Source of the DNA: Erythroxylum novogranatense
Lineage: Eukaryota > Streptophyta > Magnoliopsida > Malpighiales > Erythroxylaceae
Direction of reading: 5' to 3'
Length of the DNA: 64,000 nucleotides
Assembly (NCBI GenBank): GCA_029891385.1
Contig: CM057230.1
Location: 47,409,414 to 47,473,413, forward strand
Below the pieces are notes generated by a model. That model was not told the origin of the DNA. It was given only the letters and a program-made list of their open reading frames with translations, and ran no database searches. Of this stretch, positions 24,250-34,049 are shown one piece after another. Position 1 is the first letter of the stretch, and each line of letters begins with the position of its first letter. A program made the position numbers and the translations under genes.

Positions 24250-24796
24250 AATAATATTGGTAATGATAATGATGATAATAATAATAAAAAGCCACAAAAG
24301 GACAATAAAGTGACTATTCGGAGCTAAGTTTTAAGGTCCACAAACTCAACGAAAGCCTAATTTATTATTCCTCCATTTCTATGGAATTTGCAGCTCCAGT
24401 AATTTGGGGGAGCTAATTTCTATCCCTCAACTCGAACAAGAGAAGATGAGATTGATTGCATCCTTTGCAAAATGTCGTTAGGGAGTCTCTTCTTAATTTT
24501 CAACACATAGTAGTTAGTCAGCAATCAATTGATTTGATGTATATTCTATCTATTTATATCATTTCCTTGATCAGTTGTAAATTAGAGGCTCTTGACAGAA
24601 TAATTTTCCTAGTCCAGCTTTGAATTAGACTCTGCATTACAGAGTGATCACTTTGCTTATCATGCTTGAATGTCCTCGTATTTCTTTCCTGTCAAATATC
24701 ATGTACTAAGCATCCAAATGTTATGAACGCAGTATAAGGTCTAGAGTTCCCAGGTTGTTCAACCGTGTCATTCCATTCGTTATACTCGCAAGTTAA
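24250..24796. other. Intergenic sequence between the LTR element and CACTA-like terminus B'
   Basis: It starts with the continuation of the AAT-type microsatellite, then about 500 bp of unremarkable AT-rich DNA. I recognise no gene. Confidence 0.45.
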
Positions 24797-25330
24797 CACT
24801 ACAACATAGTCAATTTGTCCAAAAAAAAAAAAACAGATAATTATTTATTATGTTTCCATTTTGTAGCATAGAACGTTGTTAATTCTCAGTAGTAAAAGCT
24901 ATAAGCAACGTTTGCCATAATCATAGCCAAATATTATTAGCAATTAACTATTTTGTACCTAAAACACTATAAATAAACAGTCAAATATATATCAAGTATA
25001 AGTCAATATTAGTAAGAAAAATTTTGTTGCTACATAAGAGGCAAAAAAAACGTGGCTAATGTTTTTCACTACATTTTATGCATTGGTAGTGATATATAGT
25101 TTATTACGTTTTTTAAGTGTGTAAATAAAATTTTAACTACATTTTATATTTCGTTTGCTACAAGCGAATGACAAAGCTGTCAAATATTTTTTACAACTTT
25201 TGCATAATCTATAATATTTAACAATTTGCAACGTTTTGTATATAATGCATACTATTTTTGTTGTAAATTATTTAGTTATTATTATAAAATTAAATTATAA
25301 AAACATTATTAATTCAAAATGTTGAACATT
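24797..25330. mobile_element. CACTA-like terminus B' (left end), linked to the FBT pseudogene
   Basis: It begins CACTACAACATAG at 24797, with taa before it as a possible 3-bp target. Inside are repeated TAGCTATAA/GCAACG/GTGGCTAA-like motifs. Over about 0.5 kb it aligns with the reverse complement of 16570-17106, so both are the same end of one CACTA-like family. The opposite end of this copy is not visible. Confidence 0.6.
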
Positions 25331-25525
25331 CTTTGTATAAGTAAAATTATACATGTATCATCCAATTATACAAACAAAAATAATATAACATTAATAGTTG
25401 ATCCTTTATTCTTACACAAAATATTAGTAATCATTATTTGAGAATTCCTTATAAACAAAACAATACGGAGAAAATTTTTCACAAATTAAAATATGTCTAG
25501 AAATACTATCAAAGATTATAAGGGT

Positions 25526-25530
25526 AAAAG
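25526..25530. repeat. Target site duplication AAAAG of solo LTR A
   Basis: AAAAG precedes 25531 and recurs at 28528-28532, directly after the LTR end CCAACA. It defines the LTR as 25531-28527. Confidence 0.85.
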
Positions 25531-25588
25531 TGTTGGACCCCGCTTGCTTCCGGAGACCAACGCTTGCGAAATCATGAAACTTGAGCTT

Positions 25589-25601
25589 GCTCTGATATCA
25601 C
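25589..25601 (-). other. PBS-like motif embedded inside solo LTR A
   Basis: The minus strand reads GTGATATCAGAGC, resembling the initiator tRNA-Met PBS with one change (GATATC for GGTATC). It is preceded on the minus strand by GGGTTCCAAAAACGGGGTCAA, which resembles an LTR end, and followed by GGGGTCCAACA, the TSD-defined true end. Confidence 0.75.
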
Positions 25602-26199
25602 AACTATTGACCCCGTTTTTGGAACCCAACATTCGAAGTCTTAAACTTTGTGCTTAAAACTCTGTAGGTCATTTGCTGTCATTCCATAATAATGGTGAGC
25701 GCACACTAATCAAATATCAAAATCACAACTTGACTTCTTCATAGAAATTGAAGCTCTAAGCCTTTAGTTTGCTTTAAAGCAAAAATAATCTCAATCAGAG
25801 TTCTATAGCTCAAGATATTCTTAAAAAGCTAAAGCGTGCACATCCTCCAAGTATGCTCTCCTAACCGACCCCTCACTTACTTTAAAGTAAACTTCCTCAA
25901 AATAGCTCCATACCATTTTTCATGGAGAGATAGTCAAAGATGTTAGGAAACCATTTCTTCAAGAATCACTTCATTTGGAGGTCAGATGAGAGAGTTATGC
26001 CCAAAAGAATATACTATGTTTACACCCTAAATCAATTTGAATCTCTCTTGGCGCGATCACTATAACTTTCAATATAGAAATCGGATTGAGTTCGTTTTTG
26101 AACCATTAGAAAGAAGACATCCAAACCTACAACTTTTATGAAGACCACAAAATACCATTGGGCCTCTAACAGCATCAAAAATCATCATCTTTCCTGTAG

Positions 26200-26384
26200 A
26201 TGTCCGTTAAATGGACATCCATGTCCGTTTAAGGGACATGTATCAGGTGAAGGAGGCCAAAATGACTTGAGAAAGTCCGTTAAACGGACATGCATGTCCG
26301 TTTAACAGACATTGACTGGCCAAGGGGTGTTTTTACACCCGAGAATGTCCGTTAAACGGACACCCATGTCCGTTAAACGGACAT
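26200..26384. repeat. Cluster of GTCCGTTTAACGGAC-type palindromes in LTR A
   Basis: Six half-units or full palindromes of the form ATGTCCGTTTAACGGACAT occur as three close pairs at about 26200-26240, 26274-26312 and 26345-26384. The last pair is perfect or nearly so. The spacing within pairs is four to five bases. Confidence 0.88.
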
Positions 26385-29037
26385 TGGGGCTCCCTAAAGC
26401 CTCAAATGCCTCTCCAAAGCCTCCAATCTTCAACCTAACATCATAAACACTTGCACACTTCCCAAATTCACTTAATATAAAGCTTAAACACCTCATAACA
26501 ACTCAAACACCAAGTTCAACTCACCAAATTCCCAAATCTCAACTTAATTGGTTCATCAAAACCACAAATTTCAAATATTCATCAAAGTTATCACAAACAC
26601 AAACCATATACAACACTCTAACTGGCAACACTCACATCTCTCCATTCCGACATCCAAAAATCACAAACTTCATATCGTTGGAAAGATCAAAAGATCTTCT
26701 ACAACTTCCAAGAAGACCATTTTTACAAATTTTACTTAAATTTTTCTAGAATTTCACTAGAATCCAGAACACAATCTTACCCCTATGAAAGTTTGAAAAG
26801 TAACAATGCAAAGATTTGAAAAGCCATAAACAACCATAATGCATATGCATTTCATTTACATCAAAATAAGTATTTTACAATGCTTTAGTGGGCATTTTAA
26901 GACACTTACATCAAATCCAAAATACAAACTTAACAAAAGCAACATTTTCCCAAAATGCATCTAAAGCATTGATTTACAAAAGTTAGCTTGAAATACAAAA
27001 TAATTCAATTATGGAGTAATGCCTTTAGGTTCAATCGTTGATCTCATGCTCTTCACCTGAAGAGGGACGGAATGGGAGGGGGTGAGCTTACGCTCGTGGG
27101 TAACACGTTTATATTCGGTAAGAAGCAAAAACCAACAAAACATTCATCATCATAGCAATTTCTCACAATATCCATAAAACATATATTTCTTAACTTTGTT
27201 AAACCAAAATCACAATTCTCACAAGTTAAGCATTTTTCAAACTTGTCAACACATGCAAACACACAAACACATCACAAATGGCTTGGCAAGTCCATAAACA
27301 TGACGAACTACACAATTCCGTAAAATGGCCTTGTGTAATCGTAAACTTGAGGGAGTCCTAAAAGGAGCTCCGTGCCACTAGCGGGTAGGCGGGAAAAGCC
27401 CTGACTTGGTCAACGTGCACGTGACAACTTCTTGGATGGACTATACCGAACTCACATAATATGTAATTCATGCACTGAAAACATTTTTGCCCAAATGACA
27501 CATTCTTGAAAACTTGATTTTCATGTATATGACATATTTCCCAATTTACACAATTCAACAACCAAAATCTCATACTAATCATAATAGCCATTTTTCAACT
27601 CAATCAAAAACAACCAAATACAATACTTGCAAAATAATTTGAATTTATTTCCAAAGTTCACACACAACAACCACATAGGACAATTTCTCAATCATTTAAA
27701 GAACCATAAATGCTCACTAAAAAGGTAGTTGAAAAGATCATTTATTACATTTAGTTGAAAAGCATTTATAACTTATTAACACAAGTATAAAAGTGTAACC
27801 CACCTGATTTTTCTTACTTAAAAGCTTGTTCAAGAATGTCCCTCTCTTTGCTCTTCTTGCCTCCCTTGCTCTTCTTCAACAATAACACAAAATCCCAAAT
27901 TAAAAGGATTCAAAATTGGAAAACCTAAAGAACCCAATGCATGAAATTGATCTTAGAATCTCTAAACTCATCCATTTCCTAAGCTTTTTGAACCACAAAC
28001 ACTCCAAAAATCTCAAATATTAAAACTCACTTACCTTAAATCTTCACCCAACCAAGGGGTTTCTTGGCTCAAATGAAAGCTTGAAACTTCCTCTAGCTTT
28101 TCCTTCTTGAAATTACTCCAAAACTCCTCTTGAAGACTTAGAAAAATCAAAACCTAGACAAACTCTCTTTTCTTTCTTTTCTTTCCTCCCTACGACACTC
28201 TCTCTCCCTCCTTCTCTCTATTTTCATTTTTCTCCTCTCTTCTCATGTAAGCCATTCATTTCTCCTCTCTTTTATATCCTTATTAATGCTAAAAAGTACA
28301 AAATGCCCTTACTTGAAAGCCTAAGTTCTTTCCTCTTTAAGTGATATGCCCGTACTAACCCTTTGGTAATTTAAAACTTCATCTATAATTCAATTAACTC
28401 AAGTCACAAACTCTCATTAATGCTAACATGCTAATTAATCCTAACACACATAAATCTTGCAAGACCCCAAAAAATCATCTAATCATGCTTAATTAAATAA
28501 ATAATAAAAAAAATTCAGGGGCCAACAAAAAGCAAAGAATAGAAGCCAGTAGAGACCATCTCAATTTCAATTTCATCTCAATATCTACATTCTTAGTAGA
28601 AGAGGTATCAGAGGTATCCTTAGGTGGAAGCCTTAATAGTGAAAAATGTAATAACGAGCTGATATTGCAGAGTATATCACTGTTGCCAAGTCACCAAAGT
28701 TGTTCTTAGTGATTCCGAAAACTTTGGCCTCAATTAACCCTCCAATTGCATGCCCTCCAGTTGATATGAAAATGAGGGTTACAAAAAAGGGTGGCTTCCA
28801 TTACTTCAGGACATAATTTTGCTGCTAAAACGACAACGACTTGAAAGAAGCTTGTAAAAGATAAAAAGTGATCAGTTTTTTTGCTCATGCATGAGCCAGA
28901 ATGATCTAAGTAGCATATAATTCTAGGTCAGAAATCATGAATGATCCTTCAAGGATAGCTATCAAGTGCTTTAAATTTGATTCAAAGACAGGCATGCCTG
29001 ATGTGGGTTTTTAATAAATATCATGATATAGTATATT

Positions 29038-29237
29038 GAAGCTAACATGAAAGATCAGTGTACGATAAGACAATTAAACAAAAGATCTAATAAATGTTAC
29101 ACTTACCCGACCAATAATAGTTAAAATCAAAGAATCTGAAGCCAACATGAAAGATCAGAGGACGATAAGACAATTAAACAAAAGATCTGATAAATGTTAC
29201 ACTTACCCAACCAAGAATAGTTAAAATCAAAGAATCT
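29038..29237. repeat. 100-bp tandem duplication in the FBT pseudogene
   Basis: 29038-29137 and 29138-29237 are near-identical (a handful of substitutions). The unit contains the last about 31 bases of the FBT exon and its GTAAGT donor on the minus strand, so the exon 3' end and splice donor are doubled. Confidence 0.9.
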
Positions 29238-29532
29238 CTAATTGAGAACCATTCATCATTTATACCAAATTGTCGGTTTAATCCAGTGTTAATATATGTG
29301 CTAAACTATCTTACCAATTAATTTTGGGCATTATTTGTAATTGGACAAAGTTGAACATTTTTGAAATTTTACTATGCTAAGTTATCTATCTTATGCAACA
29401 CTTTTTTGTGAAGATCAAGATCTGAATGAGTATAGGATTTAATTGGAATCAAATCACCATATCTTGACTAATATAAGATATACTTGTTTGGTGATTTTTG
29501 GACAATTATTTGATAGCCTATTTTGGGGATAA

Positions 29533-30474
29533 TGGCTATCTAAGGTAGCTGGTTTTTTAGAGATTCTATCGACTATTTTGCAGCAACATTATTGTTGTAT
29601 TTCACATAATTTTTTAGGATGTTTTGTTGCTATCTTGCGTGGGAAAAACTGACAAGGATATGGTGATTTGATCACTAGATTTTTGAAAATTTTGAGTGAT
29701 CTTTGGAAGCTGACTTTTGCAAATTTTTTGTAGACTGAGTAGTTGTGTTTTTTGTTGATTGGATGTGTTCTTTCTTTAGTGTTATGGGACTTTGTGGATT
29801 GCATGAAAAATTTCCAAAATACATGGAGTTGTTTCAACTCTTTTATTTTGACGCTTCGGTGATGAAACGTTAGTATTTTTGTCGAGATTTATGGATATTG
29901 TACATGGGATATCTCAGTGACATTATCAAAGGTTCGTAATAGAATTTTTGGTGGACAACTTCCTGATCTTTCTTTAAAGAAGCTGTATTTTTGGGGGAGT
30001 TATTTCTCTTATCTTAAGTGTCATTGTTTATGTCCGTTATTGTTTCTATCACTTGAGTTATATTATTTTCATTATTTATTATCAAAAACTATTGAGAAAA
30101 TTCTCTATTGAAGTTAGCATGAGGTGGTTATGTTATTGGGAGTGAAATACTTTCACGGGTTGTAAGGACGAGGGATAGTGTCGAGGGTAAGGTGAGTTGG
30201 CTCTATAATACATTGAGTAAAACTATTGTTGTTCTTTGATGAAAGCCATTAAAATAGGTGAGGGCCTTGCAGACATAGGTAAGATGTGTTAAATTGTGTT
30301 ACCAAATCTCAGGTGTTGATTTGTTTATTTTGCGTTTAATTTTTTGTTTTCGTTAGTGCTAAAAAATTTATAAATTACTGATACCGTTGTTTTACATCAA
30401 ACAACCACATATATAATTTAAAGAAACTGTGACAAAACCAAGTTTTTACGAAACTACATCCTTTCAAATTTTCA
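29533..30474 (+). repeat. 5' LTR (approximate start) of the SIRE-like remnant
   Basis: It aligns with 32697-33653 along its length, for example GTGGGAAAAACTGA, GTGATCTTTGGAAG and GGGATATCTCAGTGACATTA. Divergence is high, which marks an old insertion. Confidence 0.7.
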
Positions 30475-30539
30475 ATTGGTATTAGAGAGGGTCACCAAAT
30501 CAGAACTTGGTACATTAAGTTAATACAAATCCATGTTTC

Positions 30540-32175
30540 ATAATTATGGCTACAAAAGAAGGAGCATCAATCACCAGACCACTATTGTAGATGGTTCAAA
30601 TTATTCGGCTTAAAAACCAAGGATGAAAGTATTCATTCAAGTATAAGGAACTATGAAATGCACTTTATAGTTGAATGGATGGATACATCTAATGAAGATT
30701 GATGAAAACAATGAAGCGGTATATAAAGATCCATCTAAATGGACAAAAGCTAAAGAAGATGAAGCGCTTGACAATTCTCATGCATTGCATGCAATTTTCA
30801 ATGCTATTTATGAAGGATGCTTTAATATGATTTAAGCCTATGAATCGGAAAAAGAACCATGGGACACTCTGTAAACGATACATGAGGGATCTAAATCTGT
30901 GATAGCTTTTAAACTTTAGATTTTGGTCGTTAGATTCAATGAGCTTAAGATGGATGAAAGCTACAATATTGGAGACTTCCATAAAATGTTACGTGACATT
31001 GTCAACCAAGCACATCAACTTAGGAAGAAGTATTCGAATATGAAACTTGTCAAGAGAACTTGGAGATCATTGCCTCTGAGATTTATACCAAAAATTGTAG
31101 CCATCGAAGAAGCCCATGATATTAATGAATTGTCCTTAGATAAGGTGAATGGGATTCTTACAAACTTTGAGATGAATTTGTTAAGAGATAAACATGAGAA
31201 GATCAAAGGATTAGCATTGCAAGTCGAGGATGGAAAGATTGTGAATGATTCAAGAGACGACTTTAATGAAAATGATGATATGGTGTCACTAATAAGAAAT
31301 TTCAGCAAGTGGTTAAAGAAGGTGAAGAAAGATAGACTTGAGTTCAGACATAACGGTGGGAGCTTTTCCAATAATAACTTTAAACAAAAAGTAAAAGCAA
31401 AGAAGATATAATGTCATGAGTGTCAAATTTTCAGACATATGCAGGCAAAATATGCTAACACTCTTAAAAGGAGAAAAGGGATGTCTTACATCAGCACTTA
31501 GAGTGAAAACGAATTTGAAATTAAGTACGAGAACGAAGAAGAAATTGTGAGTAATAATATTGCATTGGTTACTTTATACAGTAAAAATCCAGTTGCTTGT
31601 GTAACAATAACCATAGAAGAAACTGATGGTGTCCAAAAATAAAAAAAATGCAGATGAATCAGTCCAACTAATCTGATTATGATAGTGACGATAATGATTC
31701 AGATTACAAAAAGGAGGGTATTTGCAAAACTTATGAGTTAATGTATGATAAATTAGTCCAAACATGTAAGAAAAAATGAGAAGTTGAAGGAGGAAAACGC
31801 TACTATGAAGAACATCATTCAAGATCTAAAGAAGAAGTTGTTATTTATAATAGACGAGCTAAACGAAATAAATTTGAAGCTGGTCAGTATAGAAAAAGGG
31901 ATAATAATGTTAAATGGAGGTACCAAAAAGTTAGAAAAGTTGCTAGAAATTAGAAAGATTAAAGGAGAACTTTAAGGCATTGGCTATGAAAAAAGTTATA
32001 CCTACCTGTCACTTTTGTGGGGTAAATGAGCACATAAGGCCAAATTGATACAAGTTATTACAAATGATATTTCAGAGGGTCAAAACCAAAATTCTAGACA
32101 ATCTTCTATGAACTTCCAGCAGCAACACACGTTGCCTAAACATACTTGGGTTAGGAAGGTCAATTAAAAGCACCT
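30540..32175 (+). pseudogene. SIRE-like copia gag, decayed
   Basis: The longest intact piece is 30923-31411 (RFNELKMDESYNIGDFHKML, an FxE/UBN2-like gag stretch). It runs into a zinc-knuckle region CHECQIFRHMQ at about 31411-31445, where the usual second Cys/His spacing is damaged. An acidic section, then a lysine-rich coiled coil (31784-31975) and a second knuckle-like TCHFCGVNEHIRPN at about 32005-32045 follow. This order (knuckle, acidic, coiled coil, second knuckle) is characteristic of SIRE/Maximus gag. Several stops and frameshifts are present. Confidence 0.72.
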
Positions 32176-32217
32176 GTGACTTTTAAATCTATGTAGGTTG
32201 CTTTATATAATGACTAG

Positions 32218-32560
32218 TATTTTAAAACTAGGTGCTCACGTCACATGACAGGTGAAAGAAGTTACTTAACAAATTATCAAAGTTGTGTAGATGGCCACGT
32301 TGCCTTTGGTAATGGGAAGAATGCTTCGGTTATTGGAAAAGGGACCTTTTGCATAAATGGACTGCCACACTCCAAAAATGTGCTTCACATTAATGGTTTA
32401 AAAAATAACTTGGTAAGTATTAGTCAACTTTCTGATAATGGGCTGTTAGTTAAATTTACTAATGATGGATGCAAGGTGTTGAATGAATAAGGAGAGTGCT
32501 TAGTAAGTGGTTGAAGATTGGCAGATAATTGTTACATGTTACAATCTCAAACATCAAAAC
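32218..32560 (+). pseudogene. Copia aspartic protease / pre-integrase fragment
   Basis: The frame 32245-32490 reads MTGERSYLTNYQSCVDG, VAFGNGKNASVIGKG and NLVSISQLSDNG, the usual region downstream of the copia protease active site. The D-S/T-G motif upstream is damaged. It ends in DNCYML at about 32520-32540, the start of the GAG-pre-integrase region, and then pol is lost. Confidence 0.78.
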
Positions 32561-32696
32561 AGACAGGCAAGGGAGTTAATACAAGAAACTGTCTAACTCC
32601 ACAGTTAGTTGCTGCTAGAAAAGAAACTGTTAAGACAAAGGACCAGTTGGTTGCTTCGAAGGAAGAAACCAACTAACCAAATGATGACAGAGATAA

Positions 32697-33653
32697 TGCC
32701 TATCAAAGGTACCTGGATTTTTAAAGATTCCATAGACTATTTTACAGCTGCATTGTTGTTATCTTTCACATAATTTTTAGGGTTGTTTTATTGCTGTCTT
32801 GTGTGGGAAAAACTGATAAGGATATGGTAACTTGACTACTGAATTTTTAGGGATTTAGAGTGATCTTTGGAAGATGATTTTTGTAGTTTTTTTCATATTG
32901 GGTAGCTGCATTTTTTGTTGAGTGGGTGTGTACTTTCTCTAATATTGCGGGACTTTGTGGGGCTATTTATGAGTGTGGTTTGTGTGAAAATTTTCCAAAA
33001 TACTTGGGATTACTACAACTCTTTTGTTTAGACATTTTGGTAATGAAACGTTAATGTTTTTGTTAAGTTTTCATGGCTGCTATGCGTGGGATATCTCAGT
33101 GACATTATCGAAGCACAACAAAATATTCTATAGAAAACTTCTCGATCTTTCTTTGATGAAGTTGGATTTTTAAGGGAGTTGTTTCTCTTATCTCAAGTGT
33201 CTTTGTTTCTATTCATTATTGTTTCTATCACTTGAGTTATTTTATTTTAATTATTTATTTTCAAATATTATTGAGAAAATCCTTTATTGAGATTAACATA
33301 AGGTGGTCATGTTATTAGGAGTTAAATACTTTCACGGGTTACGAGGACAAGGGATAATGTCAAGGGTAAGGTGAGTTGACTCTGTAATACCTTGAGTAAA
33401 ACTATTGTTGTTAGTTGGTGAAAGTGATTAAGCTAGGTGAGGACCCCACAAGCATAGACAAGGTGTGTCCAACTGCGATACCAAATCTCAATTGTTGATT
33501 TGTTTATTTTGCATTTAATTTTTTGTTTTCATTTGTGCTAGAAAATTTATAAATTGTTGATACAATTAGTTTACATCAAGCAATCATAGATACAATTTAA
33601 AGCAATTGTGGTAGAACCAAGTTTTTGCGAAACAACATCCTTTCGGATTTTCA
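32697..33653 (+). repeat. 3' LTR (approximate start) of the SIRE-like remnant
   Basis: It is the diverged partner of 29533-30474 and ends ATTTTCA at 33653. FBT pseudogene sequence resumes within about 100 bases. Confidence 0.7.
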
Positions 33654-34049
33654 TCCATTGACAAGGAAAACCTAAGCCAAAAATTAAAAATGAAAACCAT
33701 AAAACATTTGTTCCTTATAAGTAATTAAATTGGTAATTTGCAACAAAAATCTTCCAAAAAGGAACATTTTTTAGAAAACCATTATAAAGTCCATAGTAAT
33801 GACGTAATTGAGTTAACAAGCTTGACACGGTTAAGAAATTCTGCGGTGAAACCAAGTTTGTTTGTGCTGAAATGATAATGAAGCAAAAAATGCTAGTTTT
33901 TAAAAAATAAAGTAAAATTCAATGTCTTTATTAGTTGAATATTTTGAAAAAATTGTCTATTTAAACATATGTGAAGTAGAACATGGTGAAGTCTGATTGT
34001 AGTGCTACCTGCCACAAGAAAATAACCAATATTGGAACAAATACATTGC

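Larger units (their letters stand above)
25531..28527 (-). mobile_element. Solo LTR A (about 3.0 kb, Tekay-like)
   Basis: A single LTR runs from TGTTGGACCCC to GGGGCCAACA, with perfect AAAAG duplications and no interior. On the minus strand it starts TGTTGGCCCC and ends GGGGTCCAACA, as do B, C and D in this window. Unusually, a PBS-like GCTCTGATATCAC (minus strand GTGATATCAGAGC) lies inside, 59-71 bases from the LTR 3' end, next to a second imperfect copy of the LTR end. It also carries a palindrome cluster at 26200-26384. The long LTR and the PBS motif suggest Tekay/Del; lineage is inference. It was left by unequal LTR recombination and sits in the 3' part of the FBT pseudogene. Confidence 0.85.
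29533..33653 (+). mobile_element. SIRE/Maximus-like Ty1/copia remnant, gag and protease only
   Basis: Two diverged direct repeats (about 29533-30474 and 32697-33653) end in TTTCA after a shared TACTTT-rich tail. The left one is followed by a decayed PBS TGGTATTAGAG at 30477-30487. The 2.2 kb interior encodes a degraded gag with the SIRE-type knuckle and a partial protease; integrase, RT and RNase H are absent. It splits the FBT pseudogene between its exons. LTR starts are approximate and I could not confirm a TSD. Confidence 0.72.
25511..34049 (-). pseudogene. Folate-biopterin transporter (FBT/BT1 family) pseudogene, split by solo LTR A and a SIRE-like element
   Basis: On the minus strand, exon-like blocks appear in protein order. 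34049-33967 reads VFVPILVIFLWQ then SDFTMFYFT. 33866 to about 33750 reads TNKLGFTAEFLNRVKLV and, after a frameshift, GLYNGFLKNVPFWKIFV. About 29310-29207 reads [15 protein letters not shown] and DSLILTILG, ending at a GTAAGT donor. About 28843-28533 reads VVVLAAKLCPEVMEATLF, HAIGGLIEAKVFGITKNNF, LCNISSLLHFSLLRLPPKD. The frame then seems to continue across solo LTR A to a stop near 25511. Intact FBT proteins are roughly 500-residue, 12-helix major-facilitator carriers for folates and pterins; this covers about the C-terminal 40 percent. Frameshifts and two insertions make it non-functional. The N-terminal half was not found. Introns are retained. Confidence 0.82.

Noticed and set aside
24797..25090. 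A 294-bp MITE with CACTAC...GTAGTG ends
   Set aside because: The right end CACTACCAATG (reversed) matches the left CACTACAACAT poorly, and similarity to 16570-17106 continues well past 25090, so this is one terminus rather than a short element.
25589..25601. PBS-like motif taken as proof that LTR A ends at about 25608 with a residual interior
   Set aside because: The perfect AAAAG duplications place the insertion boundary at 25531, so the motif lies inside the LTR.
30689..31371. Minus-strand frames opposite the SIRE-like gag
   Set aside because: They are shadows of the plus-strand gag, which has recognisable motifs.
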